Source: Xanthobacteraceae bacterium (GTDB lineage Bacteria; Pseudomonadota; Alphaproteobacteria; Rhizobiales; Xanthobacteraceae). Taken from it: a stretch of DNA of 45,506 nucleotides. The notes under the pieces are model-generated. The model did not search any database and was not told the DNA's origin. It saw nothing but the letters and a program-made list of their open reading frames with translations. A program made the position numbers and the translations under genes. Location: assembly GCA_030041005.1 (NCBI GenBank), contig JASHOR010000129.1:1-45506 (forward strand), read 5' to 3'. How positions within the stretch are numbered: the first letter of the stretch is position 1; each line of letters starts with the position of its first letter. This document shows positions 16,406-24,197 of this stretch, piece after piece.

Positions 16406-17407
16406 ATGCCGCTGCCCGACTTCAGCATGCGCCAGCTCTTGGAGGCTGGCGTCCATTTCGGTCATCAATCCCACCGCTGGAACCCGAAGATGGCGGAATA
16501 CATCTTCGGTAGCCGCAACAATATCCACATCATCGATCTCACGCAGTCGGTGCCGATGCTGCACCAGGCGCTGCAGGCGATCAGCGATACGGTGGCGCAG
16601 GGCGGCCGCATCCTGTTCGTGGGCACCAAACGCCAAGCGCAGGATGCCGTCGCCGACGCCGCCAAGCGTTCGGCCCAGTATTACGTCAATTCGCGCTGGC
16701 TGGGCGGCACGCTCACCAACTGGAAGACCGTCTCCAACTCGATCAAGCGGCTGCGCAAGCTTGAGGAAATGCTCTCCTCGAATGAGGCTCAGGGCTACAC
16801 CAAGAAGGAACGGCTGACCTTGCAGCGCGAGCGCGACAAGCTCGACCGGGCGCTCGGCGGCATCAAGGACATGGGCGGCCTGCCGGACCTGCTCTTCGTC
16901 ATCGACACCAACAAGGAAGACATCGCCATCAAGGAGGCGCGGCGGCTGGGCGTTCCCGTGGCGGCCGTGGTCGACACCAATTGCGATCCCGACGGCATCA
17001 CCTACGTGGTGCCGGGGAACGACGACGCCAGCCGCGCCATCACGCTCTACTGCGATCTCGCCGCCAAGGCGGCGATCGAAGGTATTTCGCGGGCGCAGGG
17101 CGCACGCGGGATCGACATCGGTGCGCAGGCGGAACCAATCGTGGCCGAGGACTTGCCGGCCGAAACCAATAAACTCGGCTTTGAACCGCTGTCCGGGCCG
17201 CGCGGGGTTGCCGACGATCTGAAGAAGCTTCCCGGTGTGTCGCCGGCCATCGAGAAACAGCTCAACGATCTGGGCATTTTCCACTTCCAGCAGATCGCCG
17301 AATTGTCGCCCACCGCCGCGCATAATGTCGGCGAAGAGGTCGGACTTCCCGGGCGCGTCGAAGCCTGGCTCGCCAAGGCCAAGGAGCTGACCGCCGAGGC
17401 GGACTAA
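16406..17407 (+). CDS. rpsB: 30S ribosomal protein S2 with C-terminal extension
   Basis: S2 is a structural protein of the small ribosomal subunit. The 333-residue chain begins [19 protein letters not shown] and follows the family through [12 protein letters not shown] and [13 protein letters not shown] to about residue 230. Beyond that come about 100 extra residues compared with the 241-residue E. coli protein. The last 70 (from [18 protein letters not shown]) look like a small helical, helix-hairpin-helix-type domain with [15 protein letters not shown]. Long S2 tails of this sort occur in rhizobial Alphaproteobacteria. GGAGAACC lies about 8 bases before the ATG. tsf follows after a structured 123-base spacer. 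Confidence 0.95.
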   Translation: MPLPDFSMRQLLEAGVHFGHQSHRWNPKMAEYIFGSRNNIHIIDLTQSVPMLHQALQAISDTVAQGGRILFVGTKRQAQDAVADAAKRSAQYYVNSRWLGGTLTNWKTVSNSIKRLRKLEEMLSSNEAQGYTKKERLTLQRERDKLDRALGGIKDMGGLPDLLFVIDTNKEDIAIKEARRLGVPVAAVVDTNCDPDGITYVVPGNDDASRAITLYCDLAAKAAIEGISRAQGARGIDIGAQAEPIVAEDLPAETNKLGFEPLSGPRGVADDLKKLPGVSPAIEKQLNDLGIFHFQQIAELSPTAAHNVGEEVGLPGRVEAWLAKAKELTAEAD

Positions 17408-17445
17408 ACCGCGCGCGCGAGCCGTCCTCGCGAGGAGCGAACGAG

Positions 17446-17508
17446 GAAGCAATCCCGCTCTCGCGCCCAAACGTTCGGATTGCTTCGGCTGCCTCGTAGC
17501 GACGAGGC
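17446..17508 (+). promoter_or_regulatory. Structured rpsB–tsf intercistronic RNA
   Basis: The 123-base spacer holds two perfect inverted repeats. GAAGCAATCC (17446-17455) pairs with GGATTGCTTC (17477-17486) over a 21-base loop. Next, GCCTCGT (17491-17497) pairs with ACGAGGC (17502-17508) around AGCG. A competing GAGCG/CGCTC pair (17435-17439 with 17456-17460) would exclude the first stem. It ends about 8 bases before the tsf ribosome site and has no U-tract, so it may tune tsf translation, processing or partial termination. Confidence 0.5.
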
Positions 17509-17530
17509 GGATGCCACAAGGATCAGCATC

Positions 17531-18454
17531 ATGGCCACGAACATCACCGCCAGTATGGTGAAAGAACTCCGCGACAAGACCCAAGCGGGCATGATGGACT
17601 GCAAGGCGGCGCTGACCGAGACGAACGCCGATCTTGAAGCGGCGGTCGACTGGTTGCGCAAGAAAGGTCTCGCCAAGGCCGCAACAAAAGCCGGCCGAGT
17701 TGCCGCGGAGGGGCTTGTCGGCGTCGCCGTTGCCGCCGGCAAGGGCGTCCTGGTCGAGGTCAATTCCGAAACCGATTTCGTGGCGCGCAACGACCTGTTC
17801 CAGGGCTTGGTGAAAATGATCGCGAACGTCGCTCTCGACGCCGGCACTGACCTGGAGAAAATCCTCGCTGCACGCGTTGGCGACCGCACCGTTGCCGACG
17901 CCATTTCCGAAACCATTGCCAAGATCGGCGAGCACATGACGCTGCGCCGCGCCACCGGCCTTGCGGTTCGGCAAGGCGTGGTGGCGAGCTACATGCACAG
18001 TTCGCCGAGCGAGGGGCTCGGCCGCATCGGCGTTATCGTGACGCTTGAGTCGACGGCCAATGCAGATGAACTCAAAGCCGTCGGCCGGCAGATTGCGATG
18101 CACGTCGCTTCGGCCAATCCGCAGGCCATCGATCCGTCCGGGCTTGCCGCTGCGGCCATCGAGCGCGAGCGGAACGTGCTGACGGAAAAGGCCAAAGCGC
18201 AGGGTAAACCGCCCGGCGTGGTCGACAAGATCGTCGAATCGGGTCTCAAGACCTTCTACAAGGAGGTTTGTCTGCTCGATCAACCCTTCATCTTCGACGA
18301 CAAGAAGAGCGTGGCGCAGGCGCTCAAGGAGAGCGAGGCGAGATTGGCCGCGCCGATCAAAGTCGGCGGTTTTGTCCGTTATGCGCTCGGCGAGGGGATC
18401 GATCGGCCGGCCGGCGATTTCAGTGGAGAAGTCGCGGCGTTGGCGGGCGTGTAA
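17531..18454 (+). CDS. tsf: Translation elongation factor Ts
   Basis: EF-Ts recharges EF-Tu by exchanging GDP for GTP in the cytoplasm. The 307-residue protein starts [19 protein letters not shown], with the UBA-like N-terminal domain, the MMDCKAAL motif and then the core TDFVARND segment near residues 79-86 that contacts EF-Tu. Two dimer-like subdomains follow, with YMHSS and the C-terminal module. ATG 17531 has AAGGA upstream and gives the standard N-terminus, so I prefer it to the in-frame start 17 codons earlier. It is downstream of rpsB, the universal bacterial pairing, and upstream of pyrH. Confidence 0.96.
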   Translation: MATNITASMVKELRDKTQAGMMDCKAALTETNADLEAAVDWLRKKGLAKAATKAGRVAAEGLVGVAVAAGKGVLVEVNSETDFVARNDLFQGLVKMIANVALDAGTDLEKILAARVGDRTVADAISETIAKIGEHMTLRRATGLAVRQGVVASYMHSSPSEGLGRIGVIVTLESTANADELKAVGRQIAMHVASANPQAIDPSGLAAAAIERERNVLTEKAKAQGKPPGVVDKIVESGLKTFYKEVCLLDQPFIFDDKKSVAQALKESEARLAAPIKVGGFVRYALGEGIDRPAGDFSGEVAALAGV

Positions 18455-18565
18455 GACGGGTCGAGCGTGGCGAATCCTGCCCCGGGTCGCTAAAAGGCGG
18501 CAGGTCCGGTTGCGTTCGGCCGGCTCGGCGAACAATGTCGGCGGCTACGGGAGCATTCGTCGTTG

Positions 18566-19279
18566 ATGGCAGAGGCGAAATACCGTCGGGTGATCGTCAA
18601 GCTTTCCGGCGAAGCCTTGAGTGGTCCGGAGAAGTTCGGCATCCACCAACCGACCATCGACCGGTTTGCCGCCGATCTGATTGCGGCGCACAATCTGGGC
18701 ATAGGGCTTGGCATCGTCGTCGGCGGCGGCAATGTCCTGCGCGGTGCGCAAATATCCGAAAACGGGCTCTCGCGCCCAACAGCCGACTCTATGGGCATGT
18801 TGGCGACGGTGATGAACGCGCTCGTCCTCGAGGCCGCCATCGAACGCGCCGGAGTGAGCGCGCGCACCATGTCGGCACTGGCGATGCCGCAGGTGTGCGA
18901 AACCTACGAGCGGCAGCGCGCGCTTCGCCATCTCGACGACAAGCGCGTCATCGTTTTTGCCGGCGGTACCGGCAACCCCTATTTCACCACCGATACGACC
19001 GCGGTATTGCGCGCGGCCGAAATGGGATGCGATGCCGTACTCAAGGCAACCGATGTCGACGGCGTCTATACCGCGGACCCCAAGCGCGACGGCAACGCCA
19101 CGCGTTACCGGCACCTGGATCACCAGGAGGCGCTTGATCGCCGGCTGAAAATCATGGATGCGACCGCGTTCGCGCTTGCCCAGGAGAATCGTATGCCTAT
19201 CATCGTGTTTTCGATCCTGGAGCAGGGTGCCATCGTCGACGTGCTGCGCGGGAAAGGGCACTTTACCGTCGTCGGCTGA
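18566..19279 (+). CDS. pyrH: Uridylate kinase
   Basis: UMP kinase phosphorylates UMP to UDP in pyrimidine nucleotide synthesis and works as a hexamer regulated by GTP and UTP. The 237 residues show the amino-acid-kinase fold: [15 protein letters not shown] near the N-terminus, [10 protein letters not shown] for phosphate binding, the [13 protein letters not shown] segment, and [15 protein letters not shown] near the C-terminal third. The ATG at 18566 directly follows an in-frame TTG at 18563; the ATG is preferred. It lies 111 bases after tsf and 97 bases before frr, in the widespread rpsB-tsf-pyrH-frr order. Confidence 0.96.
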   Translation: MAEAKYRRVIVKLSGEALSGPEKFGIHQPTIDRFAADLIAAHNLGIGLGIVVGGGNVLRGAQISENGLSRPTADSMGMLATVMNALVLEAAIERAGVSARTMSALAMPQVCETYERQRALRHLDDKRVIVFAGGTGNPYFTTDTTAVLRAAEMGCDAVLKATDVDGVYTADPKRDGNATRYRHLDHQEALDRRLKIMDATAFALAQENRMPIIVFSILEQGAIVDVLRGKGHFTVVG

Positions 19280-19300
19280 CGATCGCGGATTTGTACAATC

Positions 19301-19360
19301 CCTGCCGGCCGCTTGCCTGCCGAGCGAGACAGAGTCCGGCAGGTCACGGCCGTAACGGCC
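19301..19360 (+). promoter_or_regulatory. Inverted repeats in the pyrH–frr spacer
   Basis: CCTGCCGG (19301-19308) and CCGGCAGG (19336-19343) form a perfect 8-base inverted repeat with a 27-base loop. Immediately after comes a compact repeat at about 19345-19360, ACGGCC with GGCCGT, just before the frr ribosome site GGAGG. Together they fill most of the 97-base spacer. No U-tract follows, so a role in mRNA processing or frr translation control is more likely than termination. Low certainty. Confidence 0.35.
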
Positions 19361-19376
19361 GTTCGCGGAGGACGCC

Positions 19377-19940
19377 ATGGCTAGCAATGCATTTGATCTC
19401 AACGATCTTAAGCGCCGCATGCAGGGCGCGCTGACCTCGCTCAAGCAGGAACTTTCCGGGCTGCGGACGGGGCGGGCTTCGACCGGATTGCTCGATCACA
19501 TCCAGGTCGAAGCCTACGGCAGCCATATGCCGCTCAACCAATTGTCGACGATCGGCGTTCCCGAGCCGCGGCTGCTGAACGTCCAGGTCTGGGACCGCTC
19601 CCTGGTTCACGCGGTCGAGAAGGCGATCTCTGCCGCCAATCTCGGGCTGACACCGGCGACCGAGGGGCAAGTCTTGAAACTGCGTATTCCCGAACTGAAC
19701 GAGGAGCGTCGCCGGGAGATCGTGAAAGTGGCGCATAAATACGCCGAAACGGCGCGCGTGGCGGTCCGTCACGTTCGCCGTGATGGACTCGAGCTCCTCA
19801 AGAAGCTGGAAAAGGATCACAAGATCAGCGAAGACGACCAAGAACGTCAGGCGGCCGAGGTGCAGAAAGCCACCGATGCCTCCATTGCCGAGGTGGAAAA
19901 GATGCTGAGCGGCAAGGAAAAGGAGATCATGACGGTGTGA
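19377..19940 (+). CDS. frr: Ribosome recycling factor
   Basis: RRF splits post-termination ribosomes together with EF-G. The 187-residue protein, close to the usual 185, has the long three-helix bundle region [15 protein letters not shown] and the conserved [14 protein letters not shown] and [16 protein letters not shown] segments, and ends in a charged helix ([15 protein letters not shown]). GGAGGACG lies just before ATG 19377. The stop codon TGA overlaps the GTG start of uppS by 4 bases, so uppS is probably translationally coupled to frr. Confidence 0.96.
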   Translation: MASNAFDLNDLKRRMQGALTSLKQELSGLRTGRASTGLLDHIQVEAYGSHMPLNQLSTIGVPEPRLLNVQVWDRSLVHAVEKAISAANLGLTPATEGQVLKLRIPELNEERRREIVKVAHKYAETARVAVRHVRRDGLELLKKLEKDHKISEDDQERQAAEVQKATDASIAEVEKMLSGKEKEIMTV

Positions 19941-20713
19941 GCGAGGCTGCTTCGTCGGATAGGGCAACGCGTCCGCTGGAGCAAAGCAGCGATAGCTTTG
20001 AGATCCCGCGGCACGTCGCCATCATCATGGATGGCAACGGACGCTGGGCGGCGGCGCGCGGCCTGCCGCGGGTCGAGGGGCACCGGCGCGGCGTCGAGGC
20101 CGTGCGCAAGACGGTACACGCGGCCGGGGAACTCGGCATTTCGTATCTGACGATCTTCTCGTTCAGCTCGGAAAATTGGTCGCGCCCGCAGTCGGAGATC
20201 AGGGATTTGCTCGGACTGTTGCGCCGGTTTATCCGCAACGATCTGGCCGATCTGCACAAAAGCAACGTGCGCGTGCGCATCATCGGCGAGCGCGAGGAGC
20301 TCGACCGCGACATCCGCATGATGCTGCAGGAAGCCGAGGACCTGACCCGCAACAACAGCGGTCTCACGCTGGTCGTGGCTTTCAATTACGGAGCCCGGCA
20401 GGAGATTGCGCGCGCCGCCCGCCGGCTTGCCGTGGAAGTGTCCGCCGGTCGGTTGTCGCCCGACGGCATCACGGCAGAGTTGCTCACTCGCTCCCTCGAT
20501 GCCGCGGACGTGCCCGATCCCGACGTCATCATCCGCACCAGCGGCGAGCAGCGGCTATCCAATTTTCTGCTCTGGCAGGCCGCCTATAGCGAACTGGTCT
20601 TCGTTCCGATCAACTGGCCGGATTTCGATCGATCCGCACTTGAGGGCGCCATTGCCGAATACCACCGGCGCGAACGCCGCTTTGGCGGCTTGATCGCTCA
20701 GACCGGATCGTGA
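19937..20713 (+). CDS. uppS: Undecaprenyl diphosphate synthase
   Basis: This cis-prenyltransferase makes the C55 lipid carrier needed for peptidoglycan and O-antigen synthesis. The 258-residue protein has the catalytic [17 protein letters not shown] motif with Asp32, then GHRRGVEAV, the FSSENWSRP hydrophobic-cleft segment, and the C-terminal [15 protein letters not shown] with LVF, where pyrophosphate and Mg bind. It starts at GTG 19937 in the GTGA overlap with frr. The N-terminal 25 residues are an unconserved lead. Its own stop overlaps the cdsA start in the same way, which shows a tightly coupled cluster. Confidence 0.95.
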   Translation: MSEAASSDRATRPLEQSSDSFEIPRHVAIIMDGNGRWAAARGLPRVEGHRRGVEAVRKTVHAAGELGISYLTIFSFSSENWSRPQSEIRDLLGLLRRFIRNDLADLHKSNVRVRIIGEREELDRDIRMMLQEAEDLTRNNSGLTLVVAFNYGARQEIARAARRLAVEVSAGRLSPDGITAELLTRSLDAADVPDPDVIIRTSGEQRLSNFLLWQAAYSELVFVPINWPDFDRSALEGAIAEYHRRERRFGGLIAQTGS

Positions 20714-21606
20714 TCACGCTTCCCAATCACCGGACCCGACGGGACGGGCATGGCGGTTGCTCCGCTTCGGCTCCGCGCAATCTGTTCATGCGCATTGCCT
20801 CGGCGGTCGTGCTGGCGCCGTTGGTGCTGGGTGTCGCATACGTCGGCGGTTGGCCGTTTCTCCTGCTCTGCGGGCTCGGGGCCGGCGGTATTTTGTGGGA
20901 ATGGACGCGGCTTGTCGCCGGCCGGTCCGATCCGCGGATTCTGGCACCCGGTTGGCTGGGATTGCTGGTGGCCCTTATCCTCGCCGGCGGCGCTGCCGCA
21001 GGCTTGGCGGCGGGCGCCGTCGCCGTCAGCGCTGCGGCTTCCGGCATCTTGGCGATGATCGGCCTCGATGGCCAAACCACCCGAGATCGGGGGCTGTGGG
21101 CCGCGGGCGGCGTGGTCTATGCCGGGGTTGCCGCGCTGGCGCCTGCGCTGTTGCGCCGCGACGCCGATTTCGGCCTTCAGGCGTTTCTGCTTGTGGCTGC
21201 AACAGTCTGGGTGACTGACATTTGCGCTTACGCGGTCGGACGGCTGGTCGGCGGACCCTTGCTCTGGCCGCGGATAAGCCCGAACAAGACCTGGGCAGGA
21301 GCCATTGGCGGCCTTGCCGGGGGGATTGCCGGCGGGGCGCTGGTCGCCTATGCGGGCGGCCTGGGCAGGTTGGCAATGATCGGAGCCGTTGCCGCAGCGC
21401 TGTCGGTCTCGGCGCAAGCGGGAGATCTTCTGGAATCTGCCGTGAAGCGCCACTTCGGGGTGAAAGACACGGGCAGGCTCATTCCCGGCCACGGTGGACT
21501 TATGGATCGCCTCGACGGGTTTCTCGTGGCGGCGCTGGTTGCGCTGATGATCGGCATCGTCCGCCACGGCGCTGGTGCTCCGGGGCACGGCTTGCTGGTA
21601 TGGTAG
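20710..21606 (+). CDS. cdsA: Phosphatidate cytidylyltransferase
   Basis: CdsA makes CDP-diacylglycerol from phosphatidic acid and CTP at the inner membrane, the branch point of phospholipid synthesis. The 298-residue protein has about seven or eight hydrophobic segments, and the family signature near the C-terminus: [18 protein letters not shown] then [12 protein letters not shown]. The start is GTG 20710, overlapping the uppS stop by 4 bases (GTGA). The first 25 residues are polar and basic and probably cytoplasmic. The membrane core is unusually rich in Ala and Gly (for example [14 protein letters not shown]), reflecting the GC-rich genome. dxr follows with only a few bases between. Confidence 0.93.
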   Translation: MITLPNHRTRRDGHGGCSASAPRNLFMRIASAVVLAPLVLGVAYVGGWPFLLLCGLGAGGILWEWTRLVAGRSDPRILAPGWLGLLVALILAGGAAAGLAAGAVAVSAAASGILAMIGLDGQTTRDRGLWAAGGVVYAGVAALAPALLRRDADFGLQAFLLVAATVWVTDICAYAVGRLVGGPLLWPRISPNKTWAGAIGGLAGGIAGGALVAYAGGLGRLAMIGAVAAALSVSAQAGDLLESAVKRHFGVKDTGRLIPGHGGLMDRLDGFLVAALVALMIGIVRHGAGAPGHGLLVW

Positions 21607-21611
21607 GGGCA

Positions 21612-22835
21612 ATGACCACGATGCAGCCGCCCTCGGAGACCGGGCCGGGCGGCCCGGTGCGTAGCGTGACGCTCCTTGGCGCCACCGGCTCGATCGGTTC
21701 GAGCACCATCGATCTGCTGCGGCGTGACCGCTCGCGCTACCGGGTTGAGGCGGTGACGGCGCACCGCAATGGCGCCGCACTGGCACAACTGGCGCGCGAA
21801 CTCGGCGCTCGCTTCGCCGCGGTCGCCGATCTCCGAGCCTATGATGAATTGAAGGCGGGGCTGTCGGGCTCCGGCATCGAGGCCGGTGCGGGCCCGGCGG
21901 CGCTCGTGGAAGCCGCCGACCGTCCGGCGGAATGGGTCATGGCAGCAATCACCGGTGCTGCCAGTCTCGCGCCGACGCTTGCCGCCGCCGAACGCGGCGC
22001 GACCGTTGCGCTCGCCAACAAGGAGTGCCTGGTCTGCGCCGGGGCATTGTTCATGCGGCGCGCTGCCGCTGCCGGGGCGACCGTGCTGCCTGTCGATTCG
22101 GAGCACAACGCGATTTTTCAGGCCTTGAGTGCCGGCCGGCGCGAAGAAGTTCGCCGCATCGTGCTGACCGCTTCGGGCGGCCCGTTCCGGACCTTTTCGC
22201 GCGAACAGATGCGCAAGGTGACCCTGGAGCAGGCGCTTAAGCATCCAATCTGGTCCATGGGACCGAAGATCACCATCGATTCGGCAACCCTGATGAACAA
22301 GGGGCTGGAACTGATTGAGGCGCGCCATCTGTTCGCGGTGAGGCCTGAAGAACTTGACGTCGTGGTGCATCCGCAATCGGTGGTTCATGGCCTCGTTGAG
22401 TTTCGCGACGGCTCCGTGATCGCTCAGCTTGGGTCGCCGGACATGCGCATCCCAATCGCCCATTGCTTGGCATTTCCCGAACGGATGGCTACGCCCGCCC
22501 AGCGGCTGGATCTTGCCCGCATTTCGACGCTGACATTCGAGGAGCCGGATCCGGAGCGGTTTCCGGCGCTCTCGATTGCCCGGCACGCGCTCGTCGCCGG
22601 CGGCGGGGCGCCGACGGTCCTCAATGCGGCGAACGAGGTTGCAGTCGCGGAGTTTGTCGCCGGCCGGCTCGGATTTGCCGGCATACCGGCGCTGGTCGAG
22701 GCGACCCTCGACGCGGTGGAGCGTAACGGCGAGATGGTCGAACCGCAATCGGTCGATCAAGCCGTGGCCGTTGACCATAATGCAAGAAGGCAGGCGTCCC
22801 ACCTCTTGCCCGAAATTGCCGCAATGGCATCCTAG
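21612..22835 (+). CDS. dxr: 1-deoxy-D-xylulose 5-phosphate reductoisomerase
   Basis: DXR converts DXP to MEP with NADPH, the committed step of the non-mevalonate isoprenoid pathway. The 407-residue protein has the nucleotide-binding [16 protein letters not shown] near the N-terminus, NKECLVCAG, the metal and substrate motifs [11 protein letters not shown] and TASGGPFR, and the long [17 protein letters not shown] segment. ATG 21612 lies just after the cdsA stop; ATGs at 21600 and 21621 are in frame and possible. The lead before VRSVTLLGA is unconserved, so it does not decide the matter. The gene sits between cdsA and rseP, the normal proteobacterial order. IPP made here feeds the UppS reaction encoded two genes upstream. 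Confidence 0.95.
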   Translation: MTTMQPPSETGPGGPVRSVTLLGATGSIGSSTIDLLRRDRSRYRVEAVTAHRNGAALAQLARELGARFAAVADLRAYDELKAGLSGSGIEAGAGPAALVEAADRPAEWVMAAITGAASLAPTLAAAERGATVALANKECLVCAGALFMRRAAAAGATVLPVDSEHNAIFQALSAGRREEVRRIVLTASGGPFRTFSREQMRKVTLEQALKHPIWSMGPKITIDSATLMNKGLELIEARHLFAVRPEELDVVVHPQSVVHGLVEFRDGSVIAQLGSPDMRIPIAHCLAFPERMATPAQRLDLARISTLTFEEPDPERFPALSIARHALVAGGGAPTVLNAANEVAVAEFVAGRLGFAGIPALVEATLDAVERNGEMVEPQSVDQAVAVDHNARRQASHLLPEIAAMAS

Positions 22836-22878
22836 TCATGACTCAGGGCAGGCGGGTTTGGGGCGTGGAACAGGCGTT

Positions 22879-24030
22879 ATGGGGACAAGTATTCTAGCGC
22901 ATTTACAAGGGGTTGGAGGTGATGCCTTGCATTATCTCGTTCCCTTTTTGTTTGTCTTAAGCCTTGTGGTTTTTTTTCACGAGCTTGGCCATTTTCTGGT
23001 CGCGCGGTGGTGCGGCGTACGGATTTTGGCGTTTTCGATCGGCTTTGGGCCGGAACTGATCGGCTTCCACGACCGCCACGGGACGCGATGGAAGATCGCC
23101 GCCATTCCGCTTGGCGGGTACGTCAGGTTTTTTGGCGATGAGAATGCCGCGAGCATGCCCGACAACGCTCGTCTGGCAACCATGGCCGACGGCGAGCGCT
23201 CCCACAGCTTCATTTTTCAGCCGCTATACAAGCGCGCCGCGATCGTCTTTGCCGGCCCGTTGGCGAATTTTGTCCTCGCCATCGTAATCTTCGCCGCCAT
23301 CTTCATGTTCTACGGCGTGCAGATCATGAGCGCGCGGGTTGACCAGGTTCAAGCCGGTAGCCCCGCCGCCGCCGCCGGTTTCAAGCCCGGCGATCAGGTC
23401 GTGGCAATCGACGGACGGAAGATCAACGATTTCAGCGGCATGCAGCGTATCGTCGCTGCCAGCGCCGGAAAGACCCTGCATATCACAGTGGAGAGAAAAG
23501 GCAGCCCCGTCGTGCTCTCGGCGACGCCGGTGCTGCATGAGGAGAAGGATATCTTCGGCAATGTCGAGCACATCGGGCTGCTCGGCATCCGGCGGACGCC
23601 TACGCCGGCGGATTTGAAATACCGGCCGGTGTCGCCGCCGCGCGCCGTCTGGATGGGCGTGCAGGAAACCTGGTTCGTGGTCGACAGCACGTTAACGTAT
23701 ATCGGGCGCGTCGCCACCGGCCACGCTCCCGCCGACCAATTAGGCGGGCCGATTCGCATCGCGCAGATGTCCGGCGAGGTTGCGAGCATCAGCTACGTCG
23801 CGCTCATCCACCTCGCTGCGGTGCTGTCCGTCTCGATTGGTCTTCTCAACCTGTTTCCGATCCCGTTACTCGACGGCGGCCATCTTTTGTTCTACGCGAT
23901 CGAAGCGGCGCGCGGCCGGCCATTGTCGGAACGCGCCCAGGAGCTCGGGTTTCGCATCGGATTCGCAATCGTCATCACGTTGATGATATTTGCAACCTTC
24001 AATGACATCGTTCACCTGACGGCCTCCTGA
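22879..24030 (+). CDS. rseP: RseP/MmpA site-2 intramembrane metalloprotease
   Basis: This inner-membrane zinc protease cuts membrane-embedded substrates such as anti-sigma factors and signal-peptide remnants. The 383-residue protein has the zinc motif HELGH at residues 34-38 inside the first membrane segment and the third ligand Asp332 in FPIPLLDGGHL. A PDZ domain covers about residues 150-230, with GSPAAAAGFKPGDQVVAIDG. Alphaproteobacterial RseP has one PDZ domain where E. coli has two, which fits the shorter length. ATG 22879 places the first membrane segment near the N-terminus. The gene starts 43 bases after dxr and comes before bamA, linking envelope stress proteolysis with outer-membrane assembly. 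Confidence 0.94.
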   Translation: MGTSILAHLQGVGGDALHYLVPFLFVLSLVVFFHELGHFLVARWCGVRILAFSIGFGPELIGFHDRHGTRWKIAAIPLGGYVRFFGDENAASMPDNARLATMADGERSHSFIFQPLYKRAAIVFAGPLANFVLAIVIFAAIFMFYGVQIMSARVDQVQAGSPAAAAGFKPGDQVVAIDGRKINDFSGMQRIVAASAGKTLHITVERKGSPVVLSATPVLHEEKDIFGNVEHIGLLGIRRTPTPADLKYRPVSPPRAVWMGVQETWFVVDSTLTYIGRVATGHAPADQLGGPIRIAQMSGEVASISYVALIHLAAVLSVSIGLLNLFPIPLLDGGHLLFYAIEAARGRPLSERAQELGFRIGFAIVITLMIFATFNDIVHLTAS

Positions 24031-24197
24031 CATGCTGGCAAGAGCTGTTGCGATTTTGACGCTTGGGATGCAGCGCAGGAAGCGGGGAGCACGACTCGAG
24101 TAGACTGGATGACGGCGCTGATCTGTGGGGGATCTTGAGTGGCCCGCCGGTGCGGAAGGCGGGGACGGCCACAAGGGGAATCAAGGGCGCTTTGCGC

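Noticed and set aside
16349-18535. 728-residue minus-strand open frame antisense to rpsB and tsf
   Set aside because: It is the shadow of conserved ribosomal genes; no domain or signal is visible.
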